Notes under the pieces: generated by a model
Seen by the model: the letters and a program-made list of their open reading frames with translations, nothing else
Databases searched by the model: none
What the model was told of the DNA's origin: nothing
In this document: piece by piece, positions 59,541-64,000 of the stretch
Layout of the letters: every line of letters begins with the position of its first letter
Position numbering within the stretch: the stretch's first letter is position 1
Position numbers and translations under genes: made by a program
Origin: Streptomyces xanthii
GTDB taxonomy: Bacteria > Actinomycetota > Actinomycetes > Streptomycetales > Streptomycetaceae
Length of the DNA: 64,000 nucleotides
Assembly: GCF_014621695.1 (NCBI RefSeq)
Contig: NZ_CP061281.1
Coordinates: forward strand, 248,001 to 312,000
Direction of reading: 5' to 3'

Positions 59541-59752
59541 CGGCGGGACGGCACGCCAGACACGCGTTCACTCACATTCATTGCAACGACAGAGCTCAAT
59601 CTGTTGCATTAGATCTAGACCCATTGCAACAACTTTGCTGGTTCTAGCTGGAGTTATCCAGTAAGGGCGCAATAAATAAGTTGCCACCTCTTCGAACGCA
59701 ACGTAGCGTTTCCCATGTCGAGAACACGGGAGCGGAAGCAAAGGGGTGGGGC
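59541..59752. other. AT-rich intergenic stretch with CATTGCAAC repeats
   Basis: From about 59565 to 59700 the base composition is much richer in A and T than anywhere else in the window. CATTGCAAC occurs twice, with a GTTGCAT between them. A CTGGA-GTTA-TCCAG dyad (59648-59661) and AATAAATAA (59671-59679, a possible -10 region for the GtrA-like gene) follow. No coding frame fits. Confidence 0.6.
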
Positions 59753-60250
59753 ATGGAACCGCTGCAGAACCAGTCACCGTCGGCACCCGGCGCCGTCGCC
59801 GCCTTCGTCCGCTTCACGCTCTGCGGGGGAGGCATCGGCGTCGCCTCCAGCTTCGCGGTGGCCGCGCTGTCCTCCTGGATCCCCTGGGCCCTGGCCAACG
59901 CGCTGATCACCGTCGTGTCGACGCTGCTCGCCACCGAGCTGCACGCCCGGTTCACCTTCGGTGCGGGCGGGCACGCCACCTGGCGGCAGCACGCACAGGC
60001 CGCCGGGTCCGCGGGCGCCGCGTACGCGATGACCTGCCTGGCCATGTTCGTCCTGCGTCAACTCGCCCCGGGCGCAAGCGCCTTGACCGAGCAGGCCGTC
60101 TATCTCACCGCCTCCGCCCTCGCCGGGATCGCCCGGTTCGCCGTCCTGCGCCTGGTGGTCTTCGCCCGTGACCGGGCGCGGACGGTGACGAGCCCCGTCG
60201 TCCCCGCCGCCGCGCCCGCCGCGCCGACCGCCCTGTGTCAGGCGGCCTGA
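59753..60250 (+). CDS. GtrA-like small membrane protein
   Basis: A 165-residue protein with four predicted membrane helices (FVRFTLCGGGIGVASSFAVAAL, ALANALITVVSTLLATELHARF, AYAMTCLAMFVLRQLA, YLTASALAGIARFAVLRLVVF) and an Ala/Pro-rich tail. The ATELHARFTFG patch and C-terminal RFAVLRLVVF fit the GtrA/DPMS family, thought to help move polyprenyl-linked sugars across the membrane. The start follows AAGGGGTGGGG. It overlaps the convergent gene by 13 bp. Confidence 0.7.
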   Translation: MEPLQNQSPSAPGAVAAFVRFTLCGGGIGVASSFAVAALSSWIPWALANALITVVSTLLATELHARFTFGAGGHATWRQHAQAAGSAGAAYAMTCLAMFVLRQLAPGASALTEQAVYLTASALAGIARFAVLRLVVFARDRARTVTSPVVPAAAPAAPTALCQAA

Positions 60251-61374
60251 TCGGCGCGCAGCACCCGGAAGCGGTCCGGGGCCGCCGGATCCCGGTCGAC
60301 GATCTGGACCGGCGGCCAGGTCCACTGCCACACGTGGGTGCCCTGCGGGCGCGTGAAGCGGATACGGCCCCGGGTGCCCTCCGCGTCGACGAGCGGCCAG
60401 GACTTGGCGATCAGGTCACGGTCGACGCCGTGACCGCGGAACACGTCGGTGAGCGCCACGATCGTGTCGTAACCCTCGAAGGCGACGAAGGAGGGTGCCG
60501 AGGCCAGGTGGGTGCGCAGCTCCTGCTCGACCCGCGCGCCGAGAGGTGTGAGCGTCTCGGGCAGGTAGCGCAGGAACGGAACCCCCGCGCCGTCGGCGCC
60601 GAGCAGCCGACCCCATTCGGCGAACTCGGGCTGTCCGGCCGGAGCTCCGATCAGCAGGCCGGGCAGACGCGGGTCGGCGCGTACCGCCTCGACCAGGGGC
60701 ACGGCCGGTTCCGGGTGGCCCACCAGGAGGAGCAGGGCTGTGGCGCCGGTCGCCGCGAGCGCGTCGCACAAGGCCTCGGGAGCGAGGGCGGCCGCGTCGA
60801 GCGTGGTCACGGTGCCGCCGTGCGGCGCCAGGTGGTCGCGGAGGATCTCGGTGCCGGACGCCCAGTAGACGCTCGGCTGCGCCGCGACGGCGATGTGGGT
60901 GTGGCCACCGGCCAGGAGGTGGTCGGCGTAGAGGCGCCAACCCCGGGACTGCGGCGGGGCGATGCGCGCGACGTGGTCCGTCGGGCCGTCGGTGACGAGG
61001 GCGTCGAGGACCGCGGACGAGCAGAGGTAGGGCACGCCGAGCGCGGCGGCGGTCGTGGCGGCGGTCCGGGCGACGACGCTGTGGTACTCCCCCACGACGG
61101 CGGCGACGCCCGCGGCGGCGAGTTCGGTGACCGCTGCCGCTGCCTTCTCCGGGTCGGCCGCCGTGTCGCGGACCTCGAGGGCCAGCGGCCGGCCCGCGAT
61201 GCCGCCGGACGCGTTGACGTCCCGTACAGCCGACTCCAGGCCCGCGAGCAGGTGGTGGCCCGCCTCGGACCAGCCGGGGCGGGTCAGGGGGACGAGTGCG
61301 CCGATCAGAACCGGTGACGTGTCCGGGTCCGCGGCGGGTGTGGCGGGGTGTGTCGGGGTGACCATGCCGGTCAT
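60238..61374 (-). CDS. periplasmic-binding-protein-like (branched-chain amino acid type) protein without signal peptide
   Basis: A 378-residue protein with the Leu/Ile/Val-binding-protein (ANF receptor) fold: VLIGALVPLTRPGWSEAGHHLL, VNASGGIAGRPLALEVRDTAADP, AVVGEYHSVVARTAA, PYLCSSAVLDALV, and SFVAFEGYDTIVALTDVF near the C-terminus. Binding proteins of this class normally carry a lipoprotein signal. Here the N-terminus is only MTGMVTPTHPATPAADPDTS, so the protein should stay in the cytoplasm and could be a sensor or amide-binding regulator. No permease gene adjoins. An alternative start at 61365 changes nothing in this respect. Confidence 0.8.
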   Translation of the reverse strand: MTGMVTPTHPATPAADPDTSPVLIGALVPLTRPGWSEAGHHLLAGLESAVRDVNASGGIAGRPLALEVRDTAADPEKAAAAVTELAAAGVAAVVGEYHSVVARTAATTAAALGVPYLCSSAVLDALVTDGPTDHVARIAPPQSRGWRLYADHLLAGGHTHIAVAAQPSVYWASGTEILRDHLAPHGGTVTTLDAAALAPEALCDALAATGATALLLLVGHPEPAVPLVEAVRADPRLPGLLIGAPAGQPEFAEWGRLLGADGAGVPFLRYLPETLTPLGARVEQELRTHLASAPSFVAFEGYDTIVALTDVFRGHGVDRDLIAKSWPLVDAEGTRGRIRFTRPQGTHVWQWTWPPVQIVDRDPAAPDRFRVLRADQAA

Positions 61375-61440
61375 TTGATCCAGGAGTCACGCTCCGGGGC
61401 AAGTCATTAACTCCCGGTCTCCACAAGTGATCCGGGCTGC

Positions 61441-62451
61441 TCAGGCCGCCCGCTGCGCGACGTCGTCGTCGAGGGCCGCCTGCAGCCAGTCGTGGGCCGA
61501 GCCGGGTGTGGGTTCCGGGTGCGCGCCGGCCGGGGTGATCACCTCGGTCACCAGCTCCCAGTAGCCGTCGAGGCGTGGGTCCCCTGCCAGCAGCCGGGCC
61601 AGGTCGCGGCGGAAGGCCAGGGTGTCGCGACACCTACGCACGCGTGCGTAGGTGTCGACGAAGCCGTCGAGCGCCTCGCCCGGCCGAGGGGCCCGGCCGG
61701 CGCGCAACTGGACGCCCGCCAGGGCGTAAGCCTCGGCCAGCCCCGCGTACAGGCCCGCCACCTCGCGCGGGCCCGCGTCCGCGTGGGCGGCGGGCTGAGT
61801 GGGACGGGCCGGCGAGCAGGGCCGGGAGACCATCGCGTGCAGGCGGGCGAAGGCGAGGACCTGGCCGGGGCGCGGCGCGTCGGGGACCTGCGGCACGGCC
61901 GCTTCGAGGAACGCCGAGGTCGCCTTCGCGGGCATCCGCACGGGCAGCCAGCCGCGCCAGAACCGGGCGAGCGCGTCCGTGGTCGGCGGGCTGCCGAGCG
62001 AACCGACGAGGCGCAGCGTCGCGGCGCGTTCGCGAGGCGCGCTCTGCTGGACGAGCCGGAGCGCGGCCTCCTGCCAGCGCAGCGCCTTCAACTGCCCGCC
62101 CAGCGTGTCGAGTTGCTGCGCGACCGCGTCGGCGAACGCGGTGTCGGCAGCGGCCTCCTCGCCGCCTTCGCCCTCTTCCTCGTACTCGTACAGGTCGTCG
62201 CGATCGGGACCGGGATCGTGCGCGTCCAGGATCGGGCGGATCTGCGGGAGCGCGAGGCCCAGGCCGCGCAGGGAGCGGATCAGGCGCAGCTGTTCCAGTG
62301 CCTCGGGGCCGAATCGGCGGTGGCCGCCGCCGCTGCGTTCCCGTTCGGGCAGCAGGCCGCTCTCGCAGTAGAAGCGCACCGTCTTCACCGTCGTGCCCGC
62401 ACGCTCGGCGAGCTCTCCGATGCTCCAGCGTCCGTCGTCGTCCACTCGCAC
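61441..62451 (-). CDS. MerR family transcriptional regulator with long effector domain
   Basis: A 336-residue regulator, longer than the ~130-270 usual for MerR. The N-terminal winged helix reads WSIGELAERAGTTVKTVRFYCESGLLPERERSGGGHRRF. An acidic linker (EYEEEGEGGEEAAAD) leads to a helical C-terminal domain of ~220 residues that probably binds a ligand. It starts with GTG 62451 after GGGAGG. It is divergent from the double-hydrolase gene, whose promoter has the MerR-type 19-bp spacer and central dyad, so it probably activates that gene. Confidence 0.9.
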   Translation of the reverse strand: MRVDDDGRWSIGELAERAGTTVKTVRFYCESGLLPERERSGGGHRRFGPEALEQLRLIRSLRGLGLALPQIRPILDAHDPGPDRDDLYEYEEEGEGGEEAAADTAFADAVAQQLDTLGGQLKALRWQEAALRLVQQSAPRERAATLRLVGSLGSPPTTDALARFWRGWLPVRMPAKATSAFLEAAVPQVPDAPRPGQVLAFARLHAMVSRPCSPARPTQPAAHADAGPREVAGLYAGLAEAYALAGVQLRAGRAPRPGEALDGFVDTYARVRRCRDTLAFRRDLARLLAGDPRLDGYWELVTEVITPAGAHPEPTPGSAHDWLQAALDDDVAQRAA

Positions 62452-62482
62452 TTGAACCTCCCTCAGGGGGAGTTTCTAACCT
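62452..62482 (+). promoter_or_regulatory. MerR-type promoter with 19-bp spacer and operator
   Basis: -35 TTGAAC (62452-62457), 19-bp spacer (62458-62476), -10 TAACCT (62477-62482). The spacer holds the dyad CTCCC-TCAGG-GGGAG. A 19-bp spacer with a central dyad is the diagnostic layout of promoters activated by MerR-family untwisting. It overlaps the regulator's own start codon. Confidence 0.85.
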
Positions 62483-62545
62483 ACCGGCGGCCGGGGACGC
62501 ACACCGGTTCTCCGGGCCACCAGCAGACCGAGCGGGGAGTGTGAC

Positions 62546-64000
62546 ATGAGCGTGTTCATCGTGGTCCCGGGCTTCTTCACGGATGCCGGGGCATGGGCGG
62601 AGTCGGCCCGGCGGCTCACCGAGGCCCGGCCCGGGGACGAGGTCCGCGTCGTCGGGCTGCCCGGTGCCGAGGACGCGGCGGGCGCCGGAGCCGTCACTCT
62701 GGACGCCCACATCGAGCGGGTCGTCGCCGCCGTCGACGCCGCCGGGGTCCCCACGGAGCGGGATCTCGTCCTCGTAGGGCACGACTACGGCGTCTTCGCG
62801 GTGCAGGGAGCCGCCGACCGCCGGGCCGAGCGCGTCGCCCGGATCGTCTACATCGACTCGCCGATTCCCGCCGACGGCACACCGGCGCTGGCCGCGGTGC
62901 CCGACCAGTCGCTGCGCGCGTCCTTGTTCGCGCAGGGGGCGGCGCAGGGCGGGGAAGCCGGGGACGCGGTGCCGGTGCCCGCGCCGGAGCAGTGGCAGTA
63001 CTGGGGCAGTGTCCGGGACCTTTCCGATGCCGCGCTCGAACGGCTCACCGCCGCGGCCTCGCCCCACCCCGTCGCCACGCTGACCGAGCCCCTGAAGCTG
63101 ACGGGTGCGGCTGCCGGCATCCCCACCACCGGCATTCTCTGCCACTACAACGGCGCCTCGATCGAGACCGTGCGCATGCGGATCCGCTTCGGCGATCCGA
63201 TGCTCGTCGCGCTGGCCCGACCGGACGTCACCTTCTTCGAACTCCCCACCGGCCACTGGCCGATGCTCACCCATCCCGATCTGCTCGCGCGGACGCTGAT
63301 CGCCGCGGCGGCCGGCGAGGGCGAGCGGCTCGACGCGCCACCGGCCGAGTCGGAGGCGGCCGCGAAGGCGGCCGAGAGCCCGGGCACCTTCCTCCTCGAC
63401 GTACCGCCGCTGCCGCGCGAACGCCACGGAAACCTCGATCTGTACCTGCCCGAGGGAAGCGAGAGCGCCGATGAACTTCCCCTGCCCGCCGTCCTGTTCG
63501 TCCACGGCGGGCCCGTGCCGAAGGGCGTCGAGCCGACGCCGCGCGACTGGCCGGTCCTCACCGGGTACGCCCGGCACGCCGCCTCGCTCGGGGTCGTCGG
63601 CGCCACCGTCGACCACCGGCTGCACGATGTGACCGACTATCCGGTGGCCGCCGCGGATCTGGCCGACGCCGTGCGGGCACTGCGCGAGGACCCGCGTGTG
63701 GACGGCGACCGGATCGCCCTGTGGTTCCTGTCGGGCAGCGGACCGCTGACCGCCGAGTGGCTCGACGGTCCGCCGTCCTGGCTGCGCTGCCTGGTCGCCT
63801 GCTACCCGATCATGGCGCCGATGCCGAACTGGGGCGTGCCGGCCGGACGGTTCCGTCCGGCCCAGGTGATCGGCCGCGCGGGCGCGCTGCCGATCGTCGT
63901 CCTGCGCCCGGAGCTGGAGCAGCCGGCGTTCGCGGACACGGTCGACCAGTTCCTACGGTCCGCCGACGCCGCGGAGGGATCGGTGGTCGAGGTCATCGGG
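62546..64000 (+). CDS. double alpha/beta-hydrolase fusion protein, 3' end cut off
   Basis: The frame runs from ATG 62546 (CGGGGAG upstream) to the window edge without a stop, giving at least 485 residues. Residues ~1-255 form one alpha/beta hydrolase: FIVVPGFFTDAGAW, then LVLVGHDYGVFAVQ, where the elbow reads G-H-D-Y-G with Asp as in haloalkane dehalogenases and epoxide hydrolases, and His in PTGHWPMLTHPD. Residues ~290-485 begin a second hydrolase-like domain: AVLFVHGGPVPKG, VVGATVDHRLHD and an elbow WFLSGSGPL. It is controlled by the divergent MerR promoter. It probably detoxifies or cleaves an organic compound; the substrate is unknown. Confidence 0.85.
   Translation, partial: MSVFIVVPGFFTDAGAWAESARRLTEARPGDEVRVVGLPGAEDAAGAGAVTLDAHIERVVAAVDAAGVPTERDLVLVGHDYGVFAVQGAADRRAERVARIVYIDSPIPADGTPALAAVPDQSLRASLFAQGAAQGGEAGDAVPVPAPEQWQYWGSVRDLSDAALERLTAAASPHPVATLTEPLKLTGAAAGIPTTGILCHYNGASIETVRMRIRFGDPMLVALARPDVTFFELPTGHWPMLTHPDLLARTLIAAAAGEGERLDAPPAESEAAAKAAESPGTFLLDVPPLPRERHGNLDLYLPEGSESADELPLPAVLFVHGGPVPKGVEPTPRDWPVLTGYARHAASLGVVGATVDHRLHDVTDYPVAAADLADAVRALREDPRVDGDRIALWFLSGSGPLTAEWLDGPPSWLRCLVACYPIMAPMPNWGVPAGRFRPAQVIGRAGALPIVVLRPELEQPAFADTVDQFLRSADAAEGSVVEVIG

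Overview
The window looks like a chromosomal segment of a Streptomyces-type actinomycete. It is very GC-rich with strong third-position GC bias. GTG starts and apparently leaderless regulators are common, as are twin-arginine signals on secreted enzymes. Carbohydrate ABC importers lack their own ATPase gene, and TetR, LysR, MerR, ArsR and SARP regulators are plentiful. No rRNA, tRNA, CRISPR array, insertion sequence or integrase was seen. The content is accessory catabolism, secretion, efflux and regulation, with no obvious polyketide or peptide antibiotic cluster.

Layout: (1) 1-5773: an MFS transporter cut by the left edge; a secreted protein joining a GH46 chitosanase, an F5/8-type carbohydrate-binding domain and a calcineurin-like phosphoesterase; then an MFS transporter overlapping a TolB-like protein. 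(2) 6069-16720: a polysaccharide-use locus. It holds a divergent 2-hydroxyacid dehydrogenase, a lipoprotein sugar-binding protein with two permeases, a GH29 glycosidase, two tandem PL6 polysaccharide lyases, a TIM-barrel isomerase and an SGNH esterase, with three operator-like palindromes in the divergent promoter region. (3) 16781-20359: a small secreted protein, a secreted-lipase-like hydrolase, a candidate small RNA, and a two-gene unit whose larger protein combines an XRE helix-turn-helix, a zinc knuckle and what reads as a minimal family-B (phi29-like) DNA polymerase palm. That protein is the most unusual item in the window. (4) 20466-26796: a PAS-PP2C phosphatase, a cytochrome P450 with a divergent TetR, and two MFS exporters. 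(5) 26998-34109: a giant SARP/NB-ARC/TPR regulator fused to a GNAT acetyltransferase, with SARP-like 11-bp repeats upstream; a SalK-like protein; LysR with a divergent DapA-family aldolase.

(6) 34353-38477: a mix of small genes, a GH25 lysozyme and a truncated AMP-ligase. (7) 38540-48633: a secreted serine protease; a Tat-exported molybdenum hydroxylase pair with a TetR gene; then a minus-strand oxygenase group (EthA-like flavin monooxygenase, AurF-like diiron oxygenase, ferredoxin-fused FprA-type reductase); and OsmC. (8) 48782-61374: a secreted S33 peptidase, and several divergent regulator/enzyme pairs each with a clear operator palindrome (ArsR/quinone reductase, TetR/SRPBCC, TetR/DUF4345), plus an MMPL transporter, GNATs, a GtrA-like protein and a signal-less periplasmic-binding-protein-like protein. 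(9) 61441-64000: a MerR regulator divergent from a double alpha/beta-hydrolase gene that runs off the right edge, with a textbook 19-bp-spacer MerR promoter between them.

Gene starts were chosen from ribosome-binding sites, signal peptides and family length. Functional calls rest on motifs read by eye, and no database search was run.
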